Source: JACCTU01 sp963737405
GTDB taxonomy: Bacteria; Actinomycetota; Thermoleophilia; Gaiellales; Gaiellaceae
Assembly (NCBI GenBank): GCA_963737405.1
Contig: CAVTSL010000011.1
Span: forward strand, 186,001 to 250,000
Reading direction: 5' to 3'
DNA: 64,000 bases
The position numbers and the translations under genes were made by a program. Shown here in pieces: positions 9,757 to 17,728 of this stretch (within the stretch, counting starts at the first letter, position 1; every line of letters begins with the position of its first letter). The notes below the pieces were generated by a model, which saw nothing but the letters and a program-made list of their open reading frames with translations, ran no database searches and was not told the DNA's origin.

Positions 9757-10068
9757 CTACGCGTTTGCCATCTCGCGGTCGCCGACGACCTTGGCCAGGA
9801 CGTCCGACTCGCGCAGGATCAGGACCTCGTCGGAGCCGAGCTTGATCTCGGTCCCCCCGTACTTGGAGAAGATGACCTCGTCACCCTCCTCAACGTCCAT
9901 CTTGATGTACTCGCCGTCCTCGTCCCGCGGGCCCGGCCCGACCGCCAGCACGCGACCGCGCTGGGGCTTTTCCTTGGCCGTGTCCGGCAGCACGATCCCG
10001 CTTGCCGTCATCTCCTCTTCATCGAGGACCTCGACGATCAAGCGGTCACCGAGCGGCTGGAGATTCAT
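9757..10068 (-). CDS. groES: Co-chaperonin GroES (Hsp10)
   Basis: 103-residue lid subunit for GroEL. NLQPLGDRLIVEV at the start, the mobile loop around EMTASGIVLPDTAKEKPQRG, and GDEVIFSKYGGTEIK are classical. Two ATGs compete (10074 and 10068); GGAGGG at 10077-10082 is 1 nt from the first and 7 nt from the second, so 10068 is preferred. The open frame runs further upstream through the promoter and is not coding there. First gene of the groESL operon, regulated by HrcA through CIRCE. Confidence 0.96.
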   Translation of the reverse strand: MNLQPLGDRLIVEVLDEEEMTASGIVLPDTAKEKPQRGRVLAVGPGPRDEDGEYIKMDVEEGDEVIFSKYGGTEIKLGSDEVLILRESDVLAKVVGDREMANA

Positions 10069-10105
10069 ACGCATTCCCTCCGTCTTTGGCGACTTTGTGA
10101 CACGT

Positions 10106-10132
10106 TCGGCACTCTCTAGGCTTGAGTGCCAG
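10106..10132 (-). promoter_or_regulatory. CIRCE operator (HrcA) for groESL
   Basis: Inverted repeat GCACTC (10109-10114), 9-nt spacer, GAGTGC (10124-10129). This matches the CIRCE consensus TTAGCACTC-N9-GAGTGCTAA in the six core bases of each arm and in the spacer length. HrcA repressor binds such sites and is released on heat shock. hrcA itself is not in the window. Confidence 0.9.
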
Positions 10133-10135
10133 TCC

Positions 10136-10165
10136 ATTCTAACGGGCCTCGAGGGGATTCCGCAA
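10136..10165 (-). promoter_or_regulatory. Putative sigma-A promoter of groESL
   Basis: On the minus strand a -35 like TTGCGG (10160-10165) and -10 TAGAAT (10136-10141) with an 18-nt spacer. The expected transcript start falls in the CIRCE element, the classical arrangement for HrcA repression. Confidence 0.6.
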
Positions 10166-10196
10166 GCGACGGGCACCACGGTGTTACAAGCACGCG

Positions 10197-10640
10197 ATGA
10201 AGCGTGAGTTCTCGGCGGGCGGCGTCCTCGTCCGCTCGATGGCGGGCCGGGAGTGGCTCGCAGCGGTGCGGCCGGGAGGGAAGCCGGAAGGAGTCTGGGC
10301 GCTCCCGAAGGGGCTGATCGACCCGGGCGAGGGGGCCCGGGAGACCGCGCTTCGGGAGGTGGCGGAGGAGACCGGGCTCGAGGGTGAGCCGGTGGGGAAG
10401 CTCGGCGACGTCCGCTACGTCTACACCTGGGACGGCGAGCGCATCTTCAAGATCGTCAGCTTCTTCCTCGTCCGCTACCGGCGGGGCCGGATCGGCGACA
10501 TCCCGCCCGAGCACCGGCACGAGGTGGCCGAGGCGAGGTGGCTTCCGCTGGAGGACGCGCCTAGGCTGCTGGCCTACAAGGGCGAAAAGGAGATGGCGCA
10601 GAAAGCGCTTATGATGCTCGCGGCCGGCGACCCTTCGTGA
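10197..10640 (+). CDS. NUDIX hydrolase
   Basis: 147-residue hydrolase with a complete Nudix box, G-x5-E-x7-REVAEETGL (residues about 40-62), which binds divalent metal and cleaves nucleoside diphosphate-X bonds. The AGGVLVR start and WALPKGLIDPGEG are typical of MutT-like housekeeping enzymes; substrate cannot be assigned. GTGA overlap with the next gene (start 10637) implies coupled translation. Divergent from groES, with the CIRCE promoter region between them. Confidence 0.92.
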   Translation: MKREFSAGGVLVRSMAGREWLAAVRPGGKPEGVWALPKGLIDPGEGARETALREVAEETGLEGEPVGKLGDVRYVYTWDGERIFKIVSFFLVRYRRGRIGDIPPEHRHEVAEARWLPLEDAPRLLAYKGEKEMAQKALMMLAAGDPS

Positions 10641-11084
10641 ACACCATGTATGCACTCAACTTCTACTCGCCGATGGTCGCCGACCAGCTGCGGAGCCATC
10701 GCAAGACGGCCACCATCCGCCTCGGGGACAAGTCCTCGAAGTACAAGAAGGGCATGGTCGTCTCGGTCCTGACCGGGCGTCCGGTTCGGGCCGCGCGAGA
10801 AGGTCTTCGACGCCGTGATCGACAAGGTCGAGGTGAAGCAGCTCCAGGACCTCTCACCCCGCGAGATCGAGCACGACAACCCGGAGATCCGCCGCCCGGA
10901 GGAGATGGCGACGTTCCTGTCGCAGCTCTACAACCGGGAGGTCGCGCCCGAGAGCACGGTGACCGTGATCCGGTTCTCGCAATCGTCACTCGCCTTAGCT
11001 GCGCAAGTCGCGAATCCGCTTGCGCGGATCCACGACGCGCGAAGATCCCTGAAGGCGGCCGCTTCGCGGCCGCGATCGCAGTGA
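10637..11084 (+). CDS. ASCH-domain protein, frameshifted as read
   Basis: Small ASCH (PUA-like, RNA-binding fold) protein. MYALNFYSPMVADQLRSHRKTATIRLGDKS is the ASCH start. The frame is lost near 10775-10795; the continuation KVFDAVIDKVEVKQLQDLSPREIEHDNPEIRRPEEM and VTVIRFSQ lies in another frame that stays open to 11084. The true C-terminus is unclear because the last 90 bases run antisense to the convergent zinc-ribbon gene; a second indel may hide a stop near 10996. Start GTG 10637 overlaps the NUDIX stop; ATG 10646 is an alternative. ASCH proteins are proposed to act in translation or RNA metabolism; specific function unknown. Confidence 0.7.
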
Positions 11085-11369
11085 TTCCTCAGCCGCCAGG
11101 GCGCGATCTGGTCCCGAAGAGCTCGGCGGCCGGAGCGCCGTGCCGCACGACTCGCACTCGGTCGCGAACGCCGAGGAGAAGCGGGCGCTGCACGCGGGGC
11201 ACTCCGCGCGAACGGGGCCGCCGCACTGCGGGCACTCCGTCGGGAGCTCCTGCTCGAGCTCCTCGAAGTAGCGGAGCGCGTGCCCGCAAGAGAGGCAGAA
11301 CGCGGCCCAGTGGCCGAGCGTGTTTCGACGCTCCTCGATCAGCCAGTCGGGCGGCCGTCGTGCCCTCAT
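10995..11369 (-). CDS. Zinc-ribbon protein of unknown function
   Basis: 124 residues with four CxxC knuckles (CLSCGHAL, CPQCGG, CPACSA, CESCG), enough for two zinc ribbons, and an Arg/Ser-rich tail. Such proteins are common small actinobacterial genes without assigned role. ATG at 11369 lies 7 nt after a -10 box TAGCCT (11377-11382), a leaderless arrangement. Divergent from the 2-oxoacid dehydrogenase operon. The low-complexity tail overlaps the ASCH gene and may be extended by an indel. Confidence 0.7.
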   Translation of the reverse strand: MRARRPPDWLIEERRNTLGHWAAFCLSCGHALRYFEELEQELPTECPQCGGPVRAECPACSARFSSAFATECESCGTALRPPSSSGPDRALAAEESLRSRPRSGRLQGSSRVVDPRKRIRDLRS

Positions 11370-11426
11370 CCGGCTCAGGCTAGTCGTTAGAGTCCTTCCG
11401 ACCAGTCCATCGACGGGGGTTTGCGC

Positions 11427-12551
11427 ATGGCAATCAGAGAGGCCGAGCCGGTCGCCTCGCTGAACGAAGTACGGGAGGCGGGCCTCGACCGCGAGGACCT
11501 CCTCCAGATCTACCGCAACATGGTGCTCACGCGCGGGATCGAGGAGCGCGGCCACATCCTCTACCGCCAGGGCAAGATCCCCGGGTCGTTCTACACGGGC
11601 CGCGGCAACGAGGCCGCGTCCGTCGGGGTCGCGATGGCGATGACCGCCGAGGACGTCGGCACGCCGCTCCATCGCGACATGGGCGTCCACGTCACGCGCG
11701 GCGTCGAGCCGTGGCGGATCTTCGCGCAGTACATGGGCCGGCGCGACGGGCCGACGAAGGGCAGGGACGGGAACGTCCACATGGCCGATGCGCGCCTCGG
11801 GATGATCGCCATGGTCAGCCACCTGCCCGCGATGCTCCCCGTCGCGACGGGCTGCGCGCTCGCGTTCCGCATTCGCGAAGAGCGGCGCGTCGCGGTCGGC
11901 TGGTTCGGCGAAGGCGCCTCGGCGCGCGGCGACACGCACGAGTCGATGACGTTCGCCGGCACGCGCCGGCTGCCGGTCGTCTTCGTCTGCGACAACAACC
12001 AGTGGGCCTACTCGACGCCGACGCACCTCGAGTACGCGACGGAGCACGTCGCCGACCGCGCCTCTGCGTACGGCTTCGACGGCGTCGTCGTCGACGGCAC
12101 CGACGTGCTCGCGGTCTACCGCGAGGCGAAGCGCGCGATCGAGAAGGCGCGCGGCGGCGGCGGACCGACGCTCCTCGAGTGTCAGACACTGCGCATGGAG
12201 GGGCACGCCGTCCACGACGACGCGTTCTACGTGCCGAAGGAGCTCTTCGAGGAGTGGGCGAAGCGCGATCCGCTCGAGCGCTTCCGCGTCTGGCTCCAGG
12301 AGCACGCGAACATGACGACGGAGGAAGAGGAAGAGATCGCCGCCGGCGTCAAGCGGCTCCTGAACGAGGCGCTCCAGCGCGCGGAGGAATCCCCGCTGCC
12401 GGATCCGTCCGAGCTGCTCGAGGGCGTGTACGCGACGCCCGAAGACCTCGACACGCCGCACCACAAGTATCTATGGCCGAGCGCACCTACCTCCAGGCGA
12501 TCTCCGACGGGCTCCGGCAGGAGATGCGGCGCGACAAGCGCGTGTACGTGA
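11427..12551 (+). CDS. pdhA: 2-oxoacid (pyruvate-type) dehydrogenase E1 alpha
   Basis: E1 alpha subunit that, with E1 beta, decarboxylates a 2-oxoacid with thiamine diphosphate and acylates the E2 lipoyl arm. The ThDP motif runs from GEGASARGD to FVCDNN, with HLPAMLPVATGCALA before it and the TLRMEGHAVHDD segment after it. ATG 11427 follows GGGGG at 11415-11419; the TTG at 11421 is less likely. Pyruvate is the likeliest substrate, but branched-chain or acetoin-type E1 cannot be excluded. The frame runs 79 bp into the next gene, and the last 26 residues look like out-of-frame pdhB, so the stop was probably near 12475 before an indel. Confidence 0.9.
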   Translation: MAIREAEPVASLNEVREAGLDREDLLQIYRNMVLTRGIEERGHILYRQGKIPGSFYTGRGNEAASVGVAMAMTAEDVGTPLHRDMGVHVTRGVEPWRIFAQYMGRRDGPTKGRDGNVHMADARLGMIAMVSHLPAMLPVATGCALAFRIREERRVAVGWFGEGASARGDTHESMTFAGTRRLPVVFVCDNNQWAYSTPTHLEYATEHVADRASAYGFDGVVVDGTDVLAVYREAKRAIEKARGGGGPTLLECQTLRMEGHAVHDDAFYVPKELFEEWAKRDPLERFRVWLQEHANMTTEEEEEIAAGVKRLLNEALQRAEESPLPDPSELLEGVYATPEDLDTPHHKYLWPSAPTSRRSPTGSGRRCGATSACT

Positions 12552-13441
12552 TCGGCGAGGACGTCGGCGTCTACGGCGGCGCGTTCAAGGTCACGCTCGG
12601 CTTCCAGGAGGAGTTCGGGCCGTGGCGCGTGATCGACGCGCCGCTCGCGGAGACCGCGATCGTCGGCTCGTGCACCGGCGCGGCGATCATGGGACTGCGG
12701 CCGGTCGCCGAGATGCAGTTCGCGGACTTCGTCTCGTGCGCGTGGGACCAGCTCGTGACGGTCGCGGCGAAGCAGCGCTGGCGCGTCGGGACGCCGGTAC
12801 CGATCGTCGTCCGCTGCCCGTCGGGCGGCGGCTTCTCGGGCGGGCCGTTCCACTCGCAGAACCCCGAGTCGTCGTTCGCGCACATCCCGGGCCTCAAGGT
12901 GGTCTGCCCGGCGACCCCGGAGGACGCGAAGGGCCTCCTCGTCTCGGCGATCGAGGATCCGAACCCCGTGCTCTACATGGAGCACAAGCACCTCTACCGG
13001 CGGATCAAGGCCGAGGTGCCGGAGGAGCGCTACACGGTTCCGATCGGGAAGGCGCGCACGCACCAGGAAGGCGACGACGTCACCGTCGTCACCTGGGGGG
13101 CGATGGTCTACACGGCGGAGGAGGCGGCGAAGCAGCTCGACGACGTCTCGGTCGAGATCCTCGATCTGCGCTCGATCCTCCCGTGGGACAAGCAGGCCGT
13201 GCTCGAGTCGGTCCGGAAGACCTCGAAGGTGCTCGTGCTGCACGAGGACACGCGCACGGGCGGCTTCGGCGCCGAGATCGCCGCGACGATCGCGGAGGAG
13301 GCGTTCGAGGATCTCGACGCGCCCGTGAAGCGCATCGCCGCGCCGGACACGCCGGTCCCGTTCTCGCCGCCGCTCGAGAAGGCGTTCATCCCGCAGGTCG
13401 AAGGCGTCGCCAAAGAGTTGAAGGAGCTGATCGAGTACTGA
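12473..13441 (+). CDS. pdhB: 2-oxoacid (pyruvate-type) dehydrogenase E1 beta
   Basis: 322-residue E1 beta subunit. Family landmarks are YVIGEDVGVYGGAFKVT, the ThDP-contacting segment DAPLAETAIVGSCTGAA, MQFADFVSCAWDQL, and the C-terminal transketolase domain with SVEILDLRSILPWD and FGAEIAATIAEEAF. Forms an alpha2beta2 heterotetramer with the product of the gene before. Its TGA stop overlaps the ATG of the E2 gene by one base. No E3 (dihydrolipoamide dehydrogenase) gene is present in this operon. Confidence 0.94.
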   Translation: MAERTYLQAISDGLRQEMRRDKRVYVIGEDVGVYGGAFKVTLGFQEEFGPWRVIDAPLAETAIVGSCTGAAIMGLRPVAEMQFADFVSCAWDQLVTVAAKQRWRVGTPVPIVVRCPSGGGFSGGPFHSQNPESSFAHIPGLKVVCPATPEDAKGLLVSAIEDPNPVLYMEHKHLYRRIKAEVPEERYTVPIGKARTHQEGDDVTVVTWGAMVYTAEEAAKQLDDVSVEILDLRSILPWDKQAVLESVRKTSKVLVLHEDTRTGGFGAEIAATIAEEAFEDLDAPVKRIAAPDTPVPFSPPLEKAFIPQVEGVAKELKELIEY

Positions 13442-14892
13442 TGGCCGTCGCAGGCGCAACCGACGTCGTGATGCCCCAGATGGGCGTCTCGGTCTCCGAG
13501 GGGACGATCACGAAGTGGCTCAAGCAGGTCGGCGAGACGATCAACGCCGACGAGAGCCTGCTCGAGATCTCGACGGACAAGGTCGACACCGAGGTCCCCT
13601 CGCCGGCGACGGGCGTGCTCGCCGAGATCCTCGTCCCGGAGGGCGAGACGGTCGAGGTCGGCACGAAGCTCGCGGTGATCGCGCCCGAGGGCGCCGAGGT
13701 CGCGCCGGCGCCCGCGCCGAGCGACGGCGGCGTGCCGGAGCCCGCGACCGCACAGGCAGCGGCCGAGGCCAATGCCGCGAGCGACGCACCCGCGACGACA
13801 CCGACGGCCGAGACGGTCGACGAGGCGCGACCCGCGCCGGCTGCTGCGTCCGAGACGACGACCGACGCGAGCGGCAACGGCAAGAGCTTCGTCTCGCCGG
13901 TGGTGGCGCGCATCGCGTCCGAGCACAACGTCGACCCCGGCCAGGTCGAGGGCACCGGCCGCGGCGGTCGCGTGACGAAGAAGGACATCCTCGACTTCAT
14001 CGAGCAGGGCCCGCCCGCGCAGGCCGCGCCGGCGGCACCTGCTGCGCCTGCACCGCCCGCACCTGCACCTGCCCCCGCGGCCGAGCCGGCCGCTCCCGCC
14101 GCTCCGGCGCCCGCGCCCGCGCCCGCGCCCGCGGCGAAGGCTCCTGCGCCCGCGCCGCCCGCACCGGTCACCGCGCAGGTCGGCGAGAAGCTCGAGCCGA
14201 TGACCGCGATGCGCCGCGGCATCGCCGAGCACATGCGCCGGTCGCTCGACACGTCGGCGCACGTCACGAGCGCGATCGAGGTCGACATGTCGCGCGTCGT
14301 CCCGATCCGGGAGAAGCTGAAGAAGGAGTTCCAGCGCGACTACGGCGTCAACCCGACGTACCTCGCGTTCGTCGCGCGTGCCGTCGTCGACACGCTCCGC
14401 GAGTACCCGTGGGTGAACGGCGAGATCCGCGGCGACCAGATCGTGACGCGGCCGTACGTCAACCTCGGGTTCGCCGTCGAGCTCACCGACGGCAAGGGGC
14501 TCATCGTCCCCGTGCTGAAGAACGCCGAGACGCTCAACCTGCTCGGGATCGCGAAGGGCGTCGCCGACATCGCGCAGCGCGCCCGCGACAAGAAGCTCAA
14601 CCCCGACGAGGTGCAAGGCGGGACGTTCACGATCACGAACCCGGGCGGCTACGGCACGTTCCACGGCACGCCCGTGATCAGCCAGCCGCAGGCGGCGATC
14701 CTCGGCACGTACGCGCTCGTCAAGCGGCCGTGGGTCGTCCAGGACGAGATCGGCCAGGACGTGATCGCGATCCGGCCGATCATGAACCTGACGCTCACGT
14801 ACGACCATCGCCTGATCGACGGCGCGCTCGCCGGTCGGTTCCTGCGCGACCTGCGCAAGAAGCTCGAGACCTGGGGCGAGTCGGACTACTAG
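13441..14892 (+). CDS. pdhC: Dihydrolipoamide acyltransferase (E2)
   Basis: 483-residue E2 core of the complex. One lipoyl domain (1-80) with lipoylation site in ISTDKVDTE (K47), a peripheral subunit-binding domain around residues 150-185 (SPVVARIASEHNVD...GRVTKKDI), a long Ala/Pro linker, and the catalytic domain ending in YDHRLIDGALAGRFL with the active-site His and Asp. It transfers the acyl group to CoA. Lipoyl attachment would be made by LipB and LipA, encoded 1 kb downstream. Overlaps pdhB by one base (TGATG). Confidence 0.95.
   Translation: MAVAGATDVVMPQMGVSVSEGTITKWLKQVGETINADESLLEISTDKVDTEVPSPATGVLAEILVPEGETVEVGTKLAVIAPEGAEVAPAPAPSDGGVPEPATAQAAAEANAASDAPATTPTAETVDEARPAPAAASETTTDASGNGKSFVSPVVARIASEHNVDPGQVEGTGRGGRVTKKDILDFIEQGPPAQAAPAAPAAPAPPAPAPAPAAEPAAPAAPAPAPAPAPAAKAPAPAPPAPVTAQVGEKLEPMTAMRRGIAEHMRRSLDTSAHVTSAIEVDMSRVVPIREKLKKEFQRDYGVNPTYLAFVARAVVDTLREYPWVNGEIRGDQIVTRPYVNLGFAVELTDGKGLIVPVLKNAETLNLLGIAKGVADIAQRARDKKLNPDEVQGGTFTITNPGGYGTFHGTPVISQPQAAILGTYALVKRPWVVQDEIGQDVIAIRPIMNLTLTYDHRLIDGALAGRFLRDLRKKLETWGESDY
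14020..14170. repeat. Ala/Pro-coding low-complexity repeat (E2 linker)
   Basis: Repeated GCGCCC-type hexamers encode the flexible Ala-Pro linker of the E2 protein, including a near-perfect tandem GCGCCC run around 14107-14133. Normal for E2 linkers; prone to length change. Confidence 0.8.
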
Positions 14893-14915
14893 CGGCGCTC
14901 GCCGCCGCTGCGGTC

Positions 14916-15677
14916 GTGCTCGTCGCCGTGGTGGCGCTCACGCGCGGCGACGGGACGGAGAGCGCCGCGACGCGCATCGAGCGCTGCGGCGACCGGGCTG
15001 CATGCCTGCGCGCCGTGTACGACTCGGCTGTCGAGGACGGCGACGTCGTTCAGGTGCTCGACGCGCTGCAGAAGCGCGGCGGGGACTGCCACCTCGAGGC
15101 GCACCGCCTCGCGCATGCGGTCTACCGCGACGTCGGCGACGTCGAGCGCACGTTCCTGCTCGGTGGCCCCCAGTGCCGGTTCGGCTACCTGCACGGTGCC
15201 GTCGAGGCCTCCGGCGCCGTGGCGACGTCGTCGGCGCGGTCCGTCGAGGGAGTCGCGGTCCCCCCGTGCGACCGCTTTCGCAACCCGGTGCAGGAGCGTG
15301 CGTGCGCGCACGGGTTCGGACACGCGTTGATGCTGCGAACTCGCAACGACCTTCGCTCCTCGATCGCCGGATGCGACCAGGCGGAGCAGCGATACGGACT
15401 GTCGGCCCCGTCGTGCCGCGCGGGCGTGATGATGGAGAACAGCCTCCGGTACTCGGGCCGGCAGGAGTTCGCCGCGGCGTCCGCGAGGGGATGCCGCGCG
15501 GTTGCGGGCTCGAAGCCGCTGACCGAGCTCTGCTTCGACAACGTCGGGATCGTCGCGGCGCTCGCAGTCGACCATGACGTGCAGCGCGCGACGGCACTCT
15601 GCGGTCGTCTCTCGCAGGCCGATCAGCGCACACTGTGCGAGGCCGGTGCGAAGGGGGAGATCGCGGAGGCTAGATGA
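14916..15677 (+). CDS. Secreted or anchored Cys/His-rich protein, unknown family
   Basis: About 250 residues beginning with a hydrophobic stretch (an Ala/Val-rich LLAALAAAAVVLVAVVAL), then a charged and Cys-rich domain. It has roughly a dozen cysteines, several paired with His or Gly: CHLEAHRLAHAVY, CRFGYLHGAVEA, CAHGFGHALM, CRAGVMMEN, CFDNVG. The spacing looks like a repeated helical module, possibly disulfide-bonded or metal-binding outside the membrane. Start is uncertain: GTG 14916 truncates the hydrophobic segment, and the frame upstream overlaps pdhC without a usual start codon. I do not recognise a named family. Convergent with the thioesterase; the ends overlap by 8 bases. Confidence 0.65.
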   Translation: MLVAVVALTRGDGTESAATRIERCGDRAACLRAVYDSAVEDGDVVQVLDALQKRGGDCHLEAHRLAHAVYRDVGDVERTFLLGGPQCRFGYLHGAVEASGAVATSSARSVEGVAVPPCDRFRNPVQERACAHGFGHALMLRTRNDLRSSIAGCDQAEQRYGLSAPSCRAGVMMENSLRYSGRQEFAAASARGCRAVAGSKPLTELCFDNVGIVAALAVDHDVQRATALCGRLSQADQRTLCEAGAKGEIAEAR

Positions 15678-16050
15678 CGGCCTGCGTCTGCGTGACGCGG
15701 GCGACGTGCTTGCCCTCTGCGTCGCGCACATCTGTCTCGACGACGATCGTCGTTCGGCCCTTGTGAAGCACGCGCGACGCGGCCTCGACGTGGCCCGAGG
15801 AGACCGGCCGGAAGAAGTTCGTCTTCGACTCGATCGTGGCCGTGGCGTTCGCTCCTTCCGGGAGGTTGAGGTAGGCGAGGATTGCGCCCGTCGAGTCGGC
15901 GAGCGTCATCAACGCACCGCCGTGGAGGACCCCGCCGGCCGTGCAGCGCCGTTCGTCCCAGGCGAGTCGCGCCCGCACCTCGTCCGGCGATGCGTCGACG
16001 AGCTCGATGCCCAACTCGACGGCGAACGGCATCGCGGCCAGAAGATCCAT
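15670..16050 (-). CDS. PaaI-type hotdog thioesterase
   Basis: 126-residue hotdog-fold acyl-CoA thioesterase of the PaaI/YbdB group. The signature GGVLHGGALMTLADSTG (about 39-55) holds the conserved HGG and the catalytic acidic residue; IESKTNFFRPV is the central strand. It likely hydrolyses an aromatic or medium-chain acyl-CoA as housekeeping. Divergent from lipB with 17 bp between start codons. Confidence 0.9.
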   Translation of the reverse strand: MDLLAAMPFAVELGIELVDASPDEVRARLAWDERRCTAGGVLHGGALMTLADSTGAILAYLNLPEGANATATIESKTNFFRPVSSGHVEAASRVLHKGRTTIVVETDVRDAEGKHVARVTQTQAVI

Positions 16051-16067
16051 CCGGGTACGCTGGTTCG

Positions 16068-16787
16068 GTGGGCAGGGGCGCGTACCTCCTGAACCTCGGC
16101 GAGACGCCGTACCTCGAGGCGTGGGAGCTCCAGCGCTCGCTCGCCGCGGCGGTGTCGCAGGGCGCGATCCCCGACACGATCGTCATGCTCGAGCACCCGC
16201 CCGTGATCACGCTCGGGCGACGGGCCGAAGAGGGTGAGCTGCACGTGCCGGACGGCGCCGAGGTCGAGCTCGTCGAGACCGATCGCGGCGGCAAGTCGAC
16301 GTACCACGCGCCCGGCCAGCTCGTCTGCTACCCGATCCTCGACCTGGCGCGCCACGGGCAGGACGTGAAGCGCTACTGCCGCGATCTCGAGCGGGCGCTC
16401 GTCGAGACGCTCGAGCCGTTCGGGCTCGAGGCGCAGACGATCGAGGGGCTGACGGGCCTCTGGCTGACGCCGCCGCCGCGCAAGATCGCGAGCATCGGGA
16501 TCCACATCCACAAGTGGGTGACGACGCACGGCTACGCGCTGAACGTCGACCTCGACCCGGCGCCGTTCACCGACTGGATCACCGCGTGCGGGCTCGACGG
16601 CGCCGCGTTCACGACGATGGCGCGCGAGCTCGGGCGGGCGGTGACGGTCGACGAGGTGCGTCCGGCGGCAGCCGCGGCGCTCGAGCGGGTCTTCGACCTC
16701 GAGCTCGAGGCGATGCCGGCGGACGAGGGCGCGGGCCTCTGGGCGCAACCCGTGCACGCCCGCTTGAGCGAACGGTCGCTCACCTAG
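16068..16787 (+). CDS. lipB: Octanoyl-[ACP]:protein octanoyltransferase LipB
   Basis: 239-residue enzyme that moves octanoate from acyl carrier protein to lipoyl domains. Shows RGGKSTYHAPGQLVCYPI, the catalytic Lys in RKIASIGIHIHKWVTTHGYALNV and the catalytic Cys in ITACGLDG. GTG 16068 lies 6 nt after -10 TACGCT (16056-16061), a leaderless arrangement. lipA follows 10 bp later; together they lipoylate the E2 encoded at 13441. Confidence 0.96.
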   Translation: MGRGAYLLNLGETPYLEAWELQRSLAAAVSQGAIPDTIVMLEHPPVITLGRRAEEGELHVPDGAEVELVETDRGGKSTYHAPGQLVCYPILDLARHGQDVKRYCRDLERALVETLEPFGLEAQTIEGLTGLWLTPPPRKIASIGIHIHKWVTTHGYALNVDLDPAPFTDWITACGLDGAAFTTMARELGRAVTVDEVRPAAAAALERVFDLELEAMPADEGAGLWAQPVHARLSERSLT

Positions 16788-16797
16788 ACTGGCGGCG

Positions 16798-17718
16798 ATG
16801 GAGACCTCGCTGCCGGTTGCGGAGCGGCCCCGCCGCCCCGAGTGGATGAAGGTGCGCGCGCCGAGTGCGAACGGCCGCTACTTCGACGTGAAGAAGCTGA
16901 TCCACGGCGCGAGCCTCCACACGATCTGCGAGGAGGCGCGCTGCCCGAACATCGCCGAGTGCTGGGGGCGCGGCACGGCGACGTTCCAGATCCTCGGCGA
17001 GACGTGCACGCGCGCCTGCCGCTACTGCTACGTGCACTCCGGCCGCCCGGAGGCGCCGCCCGACCCGCTCGAGCCGCTTCGGCTCGCGCAGGCGGCCAAG
17101 CAGATGGGCCTCAAGCACGTCGTCGTGACGTCGGTCGACCGCGACGACGTGGACGACCGCGGCGCCGGCCACTACGCGGCGACGATCCGGGCCCTCAAGC
17201 GCGCCGTCCCGGCCGCGTCGGTCGAGATCCTCACGCCCGACTTCCTCGGCGTCGAGGAGCAGGCGCTGACGACGATCCTCGCCGAGCGGCCCGACGTCTT
17301 CAACCACAACATCGAGACCGTTCGCCGACTCCACCGCCGCATGCGCGGCGCGAAGGCGAGCTACGACAAGGCGCTCTGGCTGCTCCGGCGCGCGAAGGAG
17401 CTCGCCGACTACCCCGTGCTGACGAAGTCGGGGATCATCGTCGGCCTGGGGGAGACGAACGACGAGGTGGTCGACACGATGCGCGACCTCCGCGCGCACG
17501 GCGTCGACGTCGTCACGATCGGGCAGTACCTCCAGCCCTCGCCGAAGCACGCGACGATCGACCGCTGGGTGCACCCCGACGAGTTCCGCTGGTTCCGCGA
17601 GCAGGGCGAGGCCCTCGGCTTCGGGTCCGTGTTCTCGGGGCCGCTCGTCCGCTCGAGCTACCGGGCAGACGAGCAGCGCCACGCCGCGGAGACCGGGCGT
17701 GGCGCCGTCGCCTACTAG
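16798..17718 (+). CDS. lipA: Lipoyl synthase LipA
   Basis: 306-residue radical SAM enzyme that inserts two sulfurs into protein-bound octanoate. Both clusters are intact: the auxiliary cluster CEEARCPNIAEC and the radical SAM CTRACRYC, plus the C-terminal RSSY motif whose Ser ligates the auxiliary cluster. ATG 16798 is 7 nt from a TAGACT box (16785-16790) that overlaps the lipB stop codon, so lipA may have its own leaderless transcript in addition to readthrough from lipB. Confidence 0.97.
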   Translation: METSLPVAERPRRPEWMKVRAPSANGRYFDVKKLIHGASLHTICEEARCPNIAECWGRGTATFQILGETCTRACRYCYVHSGRPEAPPDPLEPLRLAQAAKQMGLKHVVVTSVDRDDVDDRGAGHYAATIRALKRAVPAASVEILTPDFLGVEEQALTTILAERPDVFNHNIETVRRLHRRMRGAKASYDKALWLLRRAKELADYPVLTKSGIIVGLGETNDEVVDTMRDLRAHGVDVVTIGQYLQPSPKHATIDRWVHPDEFRWFREQGEALGFGSVFSGPLVRSSYRADEQRHAAETGRGAVAY

Positions 17719-17728
17719 TTAGCGCGAA

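Noticed and set aside
14020..14170. Possible CRISPR-like or regulatory tandem repeat
   Set aside because: Codes for the Ala/Pro linker of E2; no spacer structure. No CRISPR array was seen anywhere.
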